Shown here: positions 1 through 9,480 of the stretch, piece after piece | Layout of the letters: each line of letters starts with the position of its first letter | Numbering within the stretch: position 1 is the stretch's first letter | Assembly: GCA_022570795.1 (NCBI GenBank) | Contig: JAKUDP010000006.1 | Location: 186,001 to 250,000 of the forward strand | Length of the DNA stretch: 64,000 nucleotides | Direction of reading: 5' to 3' | Origin: Sphaerulina vaccinii | Taxonomy: Eukaryota > Ascomycota > Dothideomycetes > Mycosphaerellales > Mycosphaerellaceae | The notes under the pieces: model-generated | What the model saw: only the letters and a program-made list of their open reading frames with translations | Databases searched by the model: none | What the model was told of the DNA's origin: nothing | Program-made: the position numbers and the translations under genes

Positions 1-1
1 T

Positions 2-178
2 GATGGGACTGGTTATGCTTTTCCTTACGATGTAAGTTTGCTGGTGATGATGTGGCTGATGACTTGTAGGCTGATGTTGAGACAGGATGTCAACCCTTCT
101 GGGGCCACTGATCAAGCAGGTCTGCTCCAGGATGCTAACCCACAGCTGTTGACTATCTATGTTGGAGGTCAGCAGTAG
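2..178 (+). CDS. GH64-type beta-1,3-glucanase, C-terminal end only (partial)
   Basis: Only the last two exons lie in the window. Exon 2..31 reads DGTGYAFPYD; a 54-nt intron (32..85, GTAAGT to ACAG) follows; exon 86..178 reads DVNPSGATDQAG, then about 18 more residues to a TAG stop. The joined AFPYDDVNPSG...DQAG stretch is the typical C-terminal signature of fungal GH64 glucanases, secreted enzymes that cut cell-wall beta-1,3-glucan; this is family knowledge. The catalytic part lies left of the window, so function rests on about 40 residues. The splice restores the DDV motif in frame, which supports the model. Confidence 0.6.
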   Translation, partial: DGTGYAFPYDVSLLVMMWLMTCRLMLRQDVNPSGATDQAGLLQDANPQLLTIYVGGQQ

Positions 179-456
179 CGTGTCGATAGTGTAGGGAGAG
201 CCAGCGTCTGCTTCTGATGATGAGCTTACTTTGAGGCGAGCCAGCGCACAATCTGGAATGCTTCCGGGAGACATGTGATGCGAGATCGAGAAGTGGTAGA
301 CGTCTTCAGTATCTATACAAGCTCAAAATATTGCTTTGACGCAGATCTTACCATGCTGTATTGATACCTTTGTCATACGTACTCACTCTTTTGTGCCAAG
401 GCGAGCCAGATGTAGCCAAGTGAGGTACATATACAACTCCATAATAGCTTCTTTAT
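179..456. other. Intergenic, no gene seen
   Basis: Spacer between the glucanase stop and the first small-RNA unit. The only recognisable signal is the TATA-like ACATATACAAC near 427-437, about 30 bp before unit L1. Confidence 0.5.
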
Positions 457-607
457 CGATCGACCAGCCACTATGGTTTAGTCGTAAGTCGCACAAATCA
501 GTGTGCTGAAGACATAACAGATTGGTTTAGTCTACCAAGGACAATAGCCAAAGAGCTATCCTCGAGGAGGCATGTCGTCTTCCAGAACGGCTGAGGCTCG
601 ATCTTTT
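457..607 (+). ncRNA. Small structured RNA unit L1 (Pol III-like repeat family)
   Basis: First of five tandem left-hand units. The 5' segment GATCGA pairs perfectly with TCGATC just before the final TTTT. It keeps the motif GTAAGTCG followed by the stem CGCAC/GTGTG. The middle holds the hairpin ATAGC-CAAAGA-GCTAT. The A-box-like stretch is TGGTTTAGTCG. Where most units have GATCGT paired with GCGATT, L1 has GATCGA paired with TCGATC, a compensatory difference. Confidence 0.55.
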
Positions 608-707
608 GCATCTTGTATACTCTTGTAGCCTCTTTTTCGTTCTCCATCTTCTTGAGATGATTGCACCAGTTGGAGACACATAAAAAACCCCGTAATGGCT
701 CCTTACA

Positions 708-847
708 ACGATCGTCCGGCGAAGTGGCTTAGTTCGCAAGTCGTGCTGAACTGTATGCTGAACTAATGGACTCTAAAGCGTACATTGAGGAATCACTCGT
801 ACACGAGTTCTGGATGCTGGCCAGGAATGGCTGTGTGCGATTGTTTT
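708..847 (+). ncRNA. Small structured RNA unit L2
   Basis: Starts ACGATCGTCC and ends TGCGATTGTTTT; these ends can pair over about 8 bp. The middle contains the perfect hairpin ACTCG-TACA-CGAGT and the short hairpin GCCA-GGAA-TGGC. The conserved second hairpin is weaker here than in its sister units. Shortest unit of the family (about 140 nt). Confidence 0.5.
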
Positions 848-954
848 GCTTCTCTTCTTCCAATGATGCCTTTGCCTCATATAGATATGTTGTATCTTTT
901 GCTTCGACGACCAGCAATGAGAGTGCATATACAGCTCAACGCTGGTTGCATTCA

Positions 955-1112
955 ACGATCGACGAGCTGAAATGGTCTAGTCGGTAAGTCGCTGTGCAAT
1001 TGCATAGCGCTTGACCAACATAACGCAGAAAAGCAAGACTTGATAGAAGCAAATTATGCGTCTTCTCTGGCTTTCTTGACCCATCAACTACAGATGCTGC
1101 GGCGGTTGTTTT
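955..1112 (+). ncRNA. Small structured RNA unit L3
   Basis: TATA-like GCATATACAG lies about 30 bp upstream. It has the A-box-like TGGTCTAGTCGG and the perfect conserved hairpin CGCTGTGCAATTGCATAGCG (8 bp with a 4-nt loop, one G-T). The end is CGGTTGTTTT, which still pairs with the 5' ACGATCG through G-T changes. Confidence 0.55.
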
Positions 1113-1210
1113 GCGTCGTTAAGGACCAAGACTTCGTTACCTTTTGCTTCACCTCCTGCTCTTTTTCCCAAAATGAGCATTGATATTCATCTCAGCTCTG
1201 TCCATCTATA

Positions 1211-1359
1211 ACGATCGTCCGCCGAAATGGTCAAGTCACTCAGTCGCTGTGCAATTGCATAGTGCTTGACTAACAGCTGGAGAGATAGTACATACCTGAG
1301 CAGAAACATTCTGAATGGTCATGTAATTGGTGCCCCTGCGACGCCAGAGCGATTGTTTT
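1211..1359 (+). ncRNA. Small structured RNA unit L4
   Basis: Starts ACGATCGTCC and ends AGCGATTGTTTT. The conserved hairpin differs from L3 by one change, CG to TG at the 3' end, keeping a G-T pair. The middle has TACAT ... ATGTA able to pair at long range. TATA-like GATATTCATC lies about 30 bp upstream. Confidence 0.55.
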
Positions 1360-1468
1360 GCGTCGAGATAGGACATAGGCGTTCAGCTTTTGCCCCAATG
1401 CTTGTCTTTTCTTCTACCGATTAGCTTGGAATTTGCGTTGATATACATTTCGCTTCAACCCACCTAAA

Positions 1469-1615
1469 ACGATCGTCCGGCGAAATGGTCTGGTCAGTAA
1501 GTCGCTGTGCATCGCATAGTGCTTGACACACAGCTAGATAGTGCAGTCTTGGACCAAGCTTAGCATGGTACAGACGGCCTTGTTGGGCCAACATGGATGC
1601 TAGGGCGATTGTTTT
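1469..1615 (+). ncRNA. Small structured RNA unit L5
   Basis: TATA-like GATATACATT lies about 30 bp upstream. Ends ACGATCGTCC and GGGCGATTGT can form a 10-bp terminal helix. The middle folds as nested hairpins: TAGCAT...ATGCTA enclosing GGCC-TTGTTG-GGCC, and CTTGG-A-CCAAG before it. Ends at the T-run GATTGTTTT. Confidence 0.6.
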
Positions 1616-1760
1616 GCTTCGAGTCCTGTAGGACATAGAGATGTGTCACTTTCTGTGATCCACTCGGTCATGGTGCCTTCCTGGCTTGATCTTATTGCTT
1701 ATAATCTTTTGGACGAATGTGGATGTGTATGAGGTGAGTGTCTTCTACCAATGGTTAGCA

Positions 1761-1988
1761 AGTATCTCTGAAAAGTTTGACTGCCTCAAACTTTATCTGT
1801 CTTTGAGCAAGGTAGCTCAGTGCATGCGAAATCGGAGAGACGTCGATATCGAAGTCTCGGCCATGTCACCAGGGACAAGTATGTCTGAAAAATTTGACTG
1901 CCTCCGTTGATGTCTGTCTATGAGCTGAGCAGCTCAGTGCATGCGATATGGAAGAGATGTTCGATTTGGCCATATCATCCGGGATAGA
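1761..1988. repeat. Two-copy tandem duplication, about 115 bp per copy
   Basis: Copy 1 is 1761-1877 and copy 2 is 1878-1988. Both begin AGTAT-TCTGAAAA-TTTGACTG and share AGCTCAGTGCATGCGA-AT further in. The copies have diverged by substitutions and small indels. No coding signal was seen; the repeat sits just past the 3' end of the FAR1/Zn2Cys6 gene. Confidence 0.6.
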
Positions 1989-2026
1989 CATCTGCGCTGC
2001 GATGCTCTTGATTCCTACACGACCCA

Positions 2027-4404
2027 TTACCTCTCCAAACTTCTCTTAACCTGTCCAGACAAGTCTTTGAACCCACATCTCTCTCCACTTCCAAAACCAA
2101 CAATATTATTCTTCATACACAAATTCGCCGCCAAACTCTGATGCTGTGTACCCAGGTTCTTCAAGAACAAGAAACAAAGCATCTCTTCCGGAAAAGTCCC
2201 ATTACCCGCAATCTTCCTCTTCAAAACTTCAGCAGCCGACATATTCAGTGCACTTGAGTTCCTTCTACTCTCATGCGTGTTTGCCAGCTCATTGAATTCA
2301 CCCCACTTTAGCTCCAAAGTGTGGATGTAGTGGTGCAGATTGTTGCCGCAAGCTTGCAATGTGACATCGACAATGGACTGGAAGCGTGTATAAGCTTGGT
2401 CTGAGCCGCGTGGACAACACATATCGTCCAGAGCTGTCAAGATCTCGCGTGCGGTTCGGAGAAGCTTGACTCGAGACCATAAAGCGGGAGCCAATGTCTC
2501 CCGAAACCCTAGCTTCAGCATCTCGTTCCTCCTCTTGAAGATGGCAAGTTGTTTAATGTACTCATTGTGAACCTCTACTTCCACTACGGCTTCGCCCTCA
2601 CGTGGTTTGGGTTGTTCGGGCTCTCGCTTGTGGCCTTGTAGTACATCAATGCAATTCTCTTTTATAGCGGCAAACTCGAATGCTTCTCGATATTTCTTCC
2701 AGTCGCCCATTATGCTGAACGGTTGAGGGATGGCAGATTTGTAGCTGTCGCCGTTTGCGCAGGTAGAAGAAGCCAGACGTTCTACTTCACTGCTGTTGAT
2801 GTCGAGACGGGTAGGTTTGATATATTCTTGCCGGAACGCTGCAAGCGCGGCAATCTGGTCATGCCATTGAGGAGGCGGGGGCAACTGGGGCTGTTGAGGT
2901 AGTTGTGGCGGCTCAGGCAATCGAGGCGGCTGAGCAATGGTCCGATTTCGCGTATTTGAGTTGGTGTTGGTGTCATTCGTAAGATCAGAAACAGGAGGCG
3001 CAGAGTCGATCTGCATATAGTCTGGTTCGGAAGAGCCCACTATTGCTTGACCCTGAGGTGGAGCTTGTCGTGGACGCGCGGAGTTGCTTGGTGTACTTTG
3101 CGATTGAGTCCGGGCAGGAGGTGCTGGCGGAAGAGGTTGCTGCGGCGTATTCCTTGTCGGCGCATGATTATACTGGCATGTCGCACCGCTCTTCGCACAA
3201 GTGCCGCACGTCGGCCTCTGACTGTCGCACTTTGATTTCTTCTTCCTACATCCTTCGCACGCAGAAGCAAAACCCTTTGATGCTGTTGCTGGTGTGCTTT
3301 GCGGAGTCACCTCAGACTGTCCTCCTTCGACTTGATGCGCACAACTCCCATACTTCTTCCATTTGAGCTTCATGTTGGCCACATCAGTTCTCTTGAACAG
3401 ACCTTCGGGATGCGTCTTCTGCAAGAACTTGAGCACATCGTTCGTGCTTGTATTGATCGCGAACAAGCCGTCGACTGCGTTCTCCACTGCGCCCTGTCTG
3501 GCTCTCCTCCTATGTCCAGCGAGCTCTGTGGCCTCCACGGCAGGATGATTGTGATGTGTCTTTCGCAACCTGATCTGCCAGTTTCCAGTAGGGTCATGAG
3601 GGTTGACGCTCACAGCAGCCAGAGACATGGGACATCCCATGCGATTACTCTTCCGATTGACTCGCACCTTGTCTTTGTCCGGAGTTCTGCTGTTGCTCTG
3701 TCGTCCATGCTTACTACAATGATAGTATCGCTTGTAAAGCTGCCCTGCAGCATTCTTCTTGCTGGCTCTTCTCACCAGCTCATAGCCATGCTCAAGACTC
3801 CAGGCGTGGATAGCCTTCTCGAGATCCACTTCGTCTTTGTACTCGCTTTCTGGTGGAGGAGGCAGCTGGAAGATCGGCCCATCATCATTCACATCGTGGT
3901 CGTCATCATCATCGTCCTCGTCGTTGGCAGGCTGTGTCCCACCGCGTGTATTCGTTGGTGTATCTTGTTGCTCATGTCCGCGAGCGTTTCGTAGCGCATT
4001 CAGGAGATCATTCTCAAAGTCGGGGGAGTGGCGCTCAGGCGGAGGAGCGCCTGGTCCATTGCCTGGCGTCGACGGAAGCGAAGAAGAGGCATTATGTGCT
4101 CCAGAAGTGGTCTGAGAGAGTTGGTGGACTTGTCGCAAGCTTGAAGCTGATTGTGGAGGCTGTCGCTGATTTGCTGCTGGTGAGCCTGAAGGAAGAGTTG
4201 GAAAGTACGATGAGGACTGAGACTGCTGGGACTGCTGGGACAGAGGAGTCGAGTATGGGAAATGCGTCGGTGGTGTCTGATATGGTGTTGTATTGTAGAC
4301 GTAGGCGTTGGCAGGAAATCGGGCATCTATCCCATACTATTAGTCCTGATGCCTCTGAGATATGTGTATTTCCACGCACACTGCTGCGGATTACTGTTGT
4401 TCAT
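2027..4404 (-). CDS. FAR1-type / Zn2Cys6 / gag-like chimeric DNA-binding protein
   Basis: Model: exon 4404..4380, a 53-nt intron 4379..4327 (GTGCGT donor, CTAAT branch, GATAG acceptor), exon 4326..2027; 774 aa. An in-frame ATG at 4425 is an alternative start. The N-terminal ~150 residues are Gln/Ser/Pro-rich with an acidic Asp run. Next comes a FAR1/WRKY-GCM1-like zinc module (YHCSKHG ... GCP ... HHNHP). A Zn2Cys6 binuclear cluster follows with spacing C-x2-C-x6-C-x6-C-x2-C-x6-C. The last ~280 residues resemble the gag-like (UBN2-type) part of Copia retroelements, without protease or polymerase. FAR1 domains come from Mutator-like transposases and Zn2Cys6 from fungal transcription factors, so I infer a regulator assembled partly from transposon pieces, or an element fragment. 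The long open frame argues that it is not decayed. Confidence 0.7.
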
Positions 4405-4438
4405 GTTGTAGCTGGGGGGGCACATTAGCGCGTAAGCA

Positions 4439-5866
4439 TTGGTCGCTGGTCTGCTGGTTATCGTTTCTTGGACGCTGAAGTCCTCCGAGAGCGGCTTCTG
4501 CGGCTTCCCCCTGCTGAACCAGCCACCGAGTGTACGAAAGTCACACCTCGATCTGGCCTCGAAACTGGATCTGGCTGCTTGGGATGAAGTCCTCTATCCA
4601 AGTCCGAAGAGCCAATCTATACCAGGTCTGGCTGTACACAATGGACATGCTTGTAATGTCAGCGGCTGTGAGCACCTCTGCGTGACAGCCAAGCGTATGC
4701 AAGCACACTGGGCAGAGAAGCATGTTGACCTTGGACGCGTTGCGGGAGACATCCTGAGTCGACCTGTACAACTACAGACATTCTTCCGAGGCAGTGGGCT
4801 ACGCTACTTTGAAGTTGCCGCCAAGGTCAATCACCAGCTCGCAACGCCAGACTCCTTGCCTGAGAGCAATCGAACGCCCCCATTCCTCAAGAGCCCAGCT
4901 GTCGAAAGAAGAGAAGACACCACCATGGATTGGCTCCTCACCAAAGGCTTCATTGATCACAGCTGGACCACAGTGCTACCCTGCAAGAGCACCAAAGCTT
5001 CGTGGCGAGACCAAATGCTGCGAGATAGTTCTCGAGTGGATGTTCTTCGGTACGCCATGCTCAGTGTCACAGCAAGTCGGGTAGCGTTTGAGTATCCTGC
5101 CTCGCGAGCACCGTACAGCCATGAAGCAGGAAGATATCGTGGTTTGGTCATACAGACTTTGGCAACTTGTTCAGCTACCACGACGGAAGAAGAGCGCAGC
5201 AACTTCTTCGCGTACTTCAATCTTCAACGACTGATGACCATTTGCTATATCGCTGGAACACAATCGCGGCAGCTGGATGATGCTTGTTTCCATTCTACAC
5301 CCGAAGATGCGGCACTCCTGCCAGATTGGATTCAGGTCCAGCGCAAAGGACGCGCGATCATCTGGCAACATCGTGGACAAGGGCGAATCTTGAATGCCAT
5401 TCATGGCCCCGGACGCCTCTTGTACGACTCAGTCTACTGTATGCCTGAGATCTCCGTGTCCCAGAACCCTCACGACAACCATCTTCGAGTCCTTGAGGCA
5501 GCATTGCGTCACTTTCCAGGCATGACCGATATCGATGAGAGCTGCATCGAAGCTATGATAATGCTACGCCAAGCTTGGGAGAACGCGTACAGACAGCAGG
5601 CATTCACGAGTTTCCGAGATATGGCTCTGATGTGGACTGCGAGAGTACCAGAAAGATTCCTGGAGCTCTTGCAGGCTGGCGATGACAAGGCTATGCTTAT
5701 CTTTGCGCACTACTGTGTTCTATGGAAGCTTTCTGAGGAGCACTGTTGGTATATGAAAGGTCAGGCGAAGAGTGTGTTATGTACGATTATGCGACACTTT
5801 CCGTGCGAGCTGCGCGGATGGATTGAATGGCCCATTGCTATGGTCTTGGGGAGCGGAGCAGTCTGA
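4439..5866 (+). CDS. C2H2-type fungal regulator, 5'-truncated
   Basis: An open frame of about 475 codons with no in-frame ATG near its start. Early on it carries LAAWDEVLYPSP and a CNVSGCEHL...H...H finger-like motif of the kind found in orsD-type (DUF3505-like) proteins. A helical C-terminal part like the fungal regulator middle region follows. Full-length relatives carry an extra N-terminal zinc half-site, which is missing here. The frame opens about 35 bp from the ATG of the divergent FAR1/Zn2Cys6 gene, leaving no room for a promoter and N-terminus unless a remote exon exists. I infer a 5'-truncated gene or pseudogene, possibly cut by arrival of its neighbour. The C-terminus looks complete. 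Confidence 0.5.
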   Translation: MVAGLLVIVSWTLKSSESGFCGFPLLNQPPSVRKSHLDLASKLDLAAWDEVLYPSPKSQSIPGLAVHNGHACNVSGCEHLCVTAKRMQAHWAEKHVDLGRVAGDILSRPVQLQTFFRGSGLRYFEVAAKVNHQLATPDSLPESNRTPPFLKSPAVERREDTTMDWLLTKGFIDHSWTTVLPCKSTKASWRDQMLRDSSRVDVLRYAMLSVTASRVAFEYPASRAPYSHEAGRYRGLVIQTLATCSATTTEEERSNFFAYFNLQRLMTICYIAGTQSRQLDDACFHSTPEDAALLPDWIQVQRKGRAIIWQHRGQGRILNAIHGPGRLLYDSVYCMPEISVSQNPHDNHLRVLEAALRHFPGMTDIDESCIEAMIMLRQAWENAYRQQAFTSFRDMALMWTARVPERFLELLQAGDDKAMLIFAHYCVLWKLSEEHCWYMKGQAKSVLCTIMRHFPCELRGWIEWPIAMVLGSGAV

Positions 5867-6452
5867 AACGCTGGTCATTCCTACAAGAGACGAGACAGAG
5901 CTTCTACATACTAATTGATCACGTATCTGGCTGGAAAATGATTTTTTCGACCTCCCGACAACCACGCTGCCCAGATTAGAGAGAGCATTGAACAAGCTTT
6001 CTGCAACGAAGAACGAAGCAGTCGTCCAGAACTAGCGTTATGGAGAGCGCTCCGGCATGCAGCGCAGGATCCTTTGCACTAAGAACGGTGCTGTCTTTCG
6101 CAAGATCTGCAGGATCAAGATCTCTTCAACTGTCCAATCAAATCCACGTGACTCTTCCTATTCCTGGTACACGGCTCGTCAAAAGTCTCCGGGCTTGAAT
6201 CCTTCGCAAGAATATCACGCACTAGTGCCTACAGCTTCCATGAAGTTGACAAAACGTTGTTTTGACTTCGAACAAGCGAAGATGCATGGTGTATTGTGCA
6301 GATCAAGGCGTGCCATGCTCTCTTGCGTCCGCAGCTGAAGAGAAACACTCGATGATCTACAAAACGAGCTATGGTAGGAGACTTCTGATGATATGTACTG
6401 CTATACTTATATCTAGCTCTCTTCATGCAGCACCTGTGTACCTCCGCGCGAC
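5867..6452. other. Intergenic, no gene seen
   Basis: Spacer between the truncated regulator and the MFS gene. No long frame, repeat or RNA-like structure was recognised. Confidence 0.5.
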
Positions 6453-7976
6453 ATGAGGACCACCATGACCGAGGACAACATGGCACGTACTGTACGCAAG
6501 AAGATCGATCTCCGCCTTCTACCCATACTCTGCTGGCTCTCCATAGTCACTTCTCTAGACATCATGGGCATCGGCAACGCACGACTTCTAGGCTTACCGC
6601 AAGATCTCCGTCTACACAAGCAAGACTTTAACGTGGTCGTTATGGTCTTCTACGTTCCGACAATTCTGTTCTCCGTGCCTGCGAACCTTGGAATACAAGC
6701 TTGTAGACGACCTGCATGGTTTCTTGGTGGAATGGCTGTGTTGTGCGGTGAGTGAAGCTCAAGCTCAGAGTTTACCAAGTACTGACCTAATCAGGCATTA
6801 TCACAATCGCACACGGCGTCTCACAATCATATGGAGGTCTGGTAGCTTGCAGGCTCCTATTAGGACTATTCCAAACAGGTCTTCAAGCAGGTTCGATCTT
6901 CCTGCTAGCAGCTTTCTATCCACGGCAGGCTTTGCATGAGCGTATCAGTGCTTTGCTTGCTTCACGACTTTCGGCGAATGCTTTTGGTGGCGTATGTCAT
7001 CTTCTCAACTGCTTTACTGAGACGGACTTTCGCTGACGATCAAACAGCTCATAGCCTACGCAGTAGCACACATGGACGGCATAGCAGGCCTCAAAGCCTG
7101 GAGATGGCTCTTCTGTCTCGAAGGCACCTTGACCTGTCTATCGGGAGTGCTCGCCATCTGGCTTCTTCCCACATGGCCCAAGGATGTCAAATCCCTCGAT
7201 TCGAAAGAACGACAAACTTTACTCAGCGAACTAGAAGAAGATTTACGAGAAGATGCCAAGACATCGATCAATTGGCCTCTGCTCCGCGAGGTGTTGCGTG
7301 AGCCAAAGCTCTATTTCGCGTAAGTCTACACCACACCGCGCAGTTGACTAACACTGACCATGTTGACAGTACGATCCTCCAATTCTGCTCAACAGCAATC
7401 TCAAGCTCGTCAACCATCTTCCTCCCCACAATTTTATCCGCATTCGGTTGGCAAAGGCTACAAGCACTATACATGAGCATTCCAGTCTTCTTGACGGCTC
7501 TCGTACTTACGATCCTGAACGGCGCCGCATCGGACCACGCGAAGCTTCGCTTTCCTTTCTACGCCGCCCCAATATGCTGTGTTATCACTGCCTACAGCAT
7601 TCTACTTGCCTCACAGCATGTCACTCTCGTGGCAAGATACATCGCCACCTTCTTCCTCATAACTGGAGCTTTCGCATCTCATTCCACGGCACTTGTTTGG
7701 TTGAGCAATAACTTCGTTGGGAGGAAGAGAAGAGGTTTCGCGCTTGGGATTGTTGCATCTCTGGGGAATTTTGGGTTTTTGGTAGGGTCGAATGTGTTTT
7801 TGGAGAGGGAGGCAAAGACGGGGTATCACACGGGGTTTGGGGTGGGGATGGGGTTGAGTGTGCTGGCTTTGGGCGTGGCGAGTGTGCAGTTGGGGTGGTT
7901 TATTTGGGACAACAGAAGACTATATCGCAAGAATGGTGAAGTGGAAGAAGTGGGATGGGGGAGGAACATGTATTGA
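6453..7976 (+). CDS. MFS transporter, Dal5/allantoate permease-like
   Basis: Four exons: 6453..6747, 6795..6991, 7048..7319, 7370..7976. All introns are about 50 nt with GTGAGT, GTATGT and GTAAGT donors; 456 aa. The protein starts with the KKIDLRLLPILCWL first helix and DIMGIGNAR loop typical of the anion:cation symporter family, which imports carboxylates, vitamins or allantoate. Twelve hydrophobic segments are plausible, with a central charged loop (KDVKSLDSKERQTLL) between halves. The C-terminal part has a conserved GRKRRGFALG loop. Substrate cannot be read from sequence. A second ATG four codons in (6465) is an equally good start. A minus-strand small-RNA unit begins 63 bp past the stop. 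Confidence 0.85.
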
Positions 7977-8038
7977 ATATGACATAGAGTCAATGAGGAG
8001 CAAAAGAAGGGGTGGACTAGACGACGTATACGAGGTGC

Positions 8039-8183
8039 AAAACAATCGCCCATGGCTTTCGACATAGATAGCACTCTGACGCACACGTAGCACATTGATG
8101 CTAACCGAGCGAGTCTGGGTTGCCTCATATTAGCACACTGATCTGTGCGACTTACGACTAGACCATATTGGCCAGGACGATGT
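8039..8183 (-). ncRNA. Small structured RNA unit M1 (minus strand)
   Basis: Reverse-strand member, closest to L1: both share TAGTCGTAAGTCGCACA and the hairpin ending GTGTGC. The TATA-like ACATATACGA (plus coordinates about 8204-8213) lies about 25-30 bp upstream. The 3' end reads GGGCGATTGTTTTGC; it can pair with the 5' ATCGTCC over 7 bp. The middle has GCTAA...TTAGC. Confidence 0.6.
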
Positions 8184-8264
8184 TGAAGGAGCTCTTATAG
8201 AGTCGTATATGTACCTCTACTAGACACAGCCGACTTCAAAAGGTCAAGGAGAAGGGCAAAAGAG

Positions 8265-8417
8265 AAAACAACCGCTCCTTTCTAGCAGAGTGAGGTCAAG
8301 ATGGGAGATGGGTATGCTATTGATCTCAGCATGTCCCTGCATTTCCATTTCCACTGCTATCACAGCGTTAGCTACACCAACGAGTTACAGAGCTGACCAC
8401 TAGGCCATCACGATTGT
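8265..8417 (-). ncRNA. Small structured RNA unit M2 (minus strand)
   Basis: Reads 5' ACAATCGTGATGGCCTAGTGG, with an A-box-like element. The conserved hairpin CGTTGGTGTAGCTAACG follows, and the end is GCGGTTGTTTT. The 5' ACAATCGT and 3' GCGGTTGT can pair through G-T changes. No clear TATA-like element is visible. Confidence 0.5.
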
Positions 8418-8797
8418 TGACTAATCAGCCTTTTGTGAAAGTCTGTACGCTACCGCTGAGGTCTGGCGAGAAGAAGATAGAATCTTCACTTTGTCGAGAT
8501 TTGTCGAAGTGGTCGACTCCGATAAGCATGACAGCCCTCAAGGACATACTCGTGAATATCCTGCTTCACTGGGCGTACCTTTGTGAACGTGGTGGTTCCT
8601 GGCTTGTCGGAGAGACTCTGGCTTGGGAGCCGGAATCACCTTCTAGACCTCATGCGATCTCTTATACTTATCGTGCACCAAGCCGTTAGTCTTGAAGACA
8701 ACTCAAATCTCGAAATTGACTTCGATCTGGAGATCCCTTCTAGTTCTTGGCTGTAAGAGGTGGAGGTATATAAGGCATAGAACTTATGGCTTCTGTA
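8418..8797. other. Spacer between oppositely oriented RNA units
   Basis: Lies between the starts of unit M2 (minus) and unit P1 (plus), so it would serve as a divergent promoter region. A good TATA-like box is present on the P1 side. No coding signal was seen. Confidence 0.4.
8767..8773 (+). promoter_or_regulatory. TATA-like box of unit P1
   Basis: TATATAA within GGAGGTATATAAGG, about 30 bp before the paired 5' end of P1. The phrase GGAGGTATAT recurs at the same spacing before units R2 and R3, so it looks like a shared promoter element. This spacing is what TATA-containing Pol III genes such as U6 use (known); its role here is inference. Confidence 0.5.
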
Positions 8798-8941
8798 TCG
8801 ACTGTCCGGGCTATGTAGTCAAGTCAGGAAGTCGTCGGTATGGCTGATGCTTGACATAACGAAATGATCGGTGCTGCAATGAGGCCACTAATGACCTCGC
8901 TGCCGGAGCAGTGTTTCTACGAGTCGCAGGGCAATCCTTTT
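8798..8941 (+). ncRNA. Small structured RNA unit P1
   Basis: 5' GACTGTCC pairs with 3' GGGCAATC. Against the usual GATCGTCC/GGGCGAT this is a linked change on both sides (CG to TG on one strand, CG to CA on the other), good evidence for a real helix. Keeps AAGTCGTCGG-TATGG-CTGATG. The middle has GAGG...CCTC. The end is AATCCTTTT. Confidence 0.55.
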
Positions 8942-9156
8942 GCTCCGATGGCTACCTTTTGCTCGCTGCCTTCTCCGCTCTGTCATCACACACTGAGCTC
9001 CAGCATTCGCATTCTTGGTACCGGCCTCAGGCATAGCCTCCTCAGAGACTTGTCCTTTGTCTCATCATCAACTATGACTCCTCACGGCTGCCTCCCGCTC
9101 CGCACCAAGCCCATCCAACTTTTATATTGGATCTTTCTTGTAGTAATCACATCACA

Positions 9157-9228
9157 GGTTCTATGGTCTAGCGGTATGGCGTCGCTCCAACACAGCGAAG
9201 GCCCGGAGTTCGAGTCTCCGTGGAACTA
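9157..9228 (+). tRNA. tRNA-Val(AAC)-like gene with C33
   Basis: A 72-nt cloverleaf. Acceptor GGTTCTA/TGGAACT (two G-T pairs); D arm GTC...GGC; anticodon stem TCGCT/AGCGA with 7-nt loop CCAACAC; T arm CGGAG-TTCGAGT-CTCCG, perfect. The anticodon in normal register is AAC (9189-9191), giving valine. Position 33, almost always U, is C, so the gene may be a pseudo-tRNA or code oddly. A TATA-like TTTATATT lies about 30 bp upstream and TTTT follows at 9237. It sits between two small-RNA units on the same strand. Confidence 0.7.
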
Positions 9229-9480
9229 TCTTCTTCTTTTGCCTTCTCGTTATATTCTTGGCAGGCAGTGGTTCTCCTTTTTGTCCTTCTTTTCGCTTCG
9301 ACGAGCGTGCGTCTTGCTTCCACTATCGCTGGTAATGGCTGGTCGGCTTCTTGCTTCCATAATGTTCTCTTTTCCGTGGAGATATGCCGAATCACCAAGT
9401 CGAAGCGAGGTCGAATCTCGAGTCCTACTCTGCCCCTATCAGATGGAGGTCTATACGAGACTCCCATTCTTGGTCCTGCA

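Noticed and set aside
457..1615. Left array units as ordinary tRNA genes or tRNA genes with long introns
   Set aside because: D-arm-like sequence is present but no unit has a T arm (TTCGA loop) or a 3' acceptor matching a 7-bp stem; the paired ends are different from acceptor stems.
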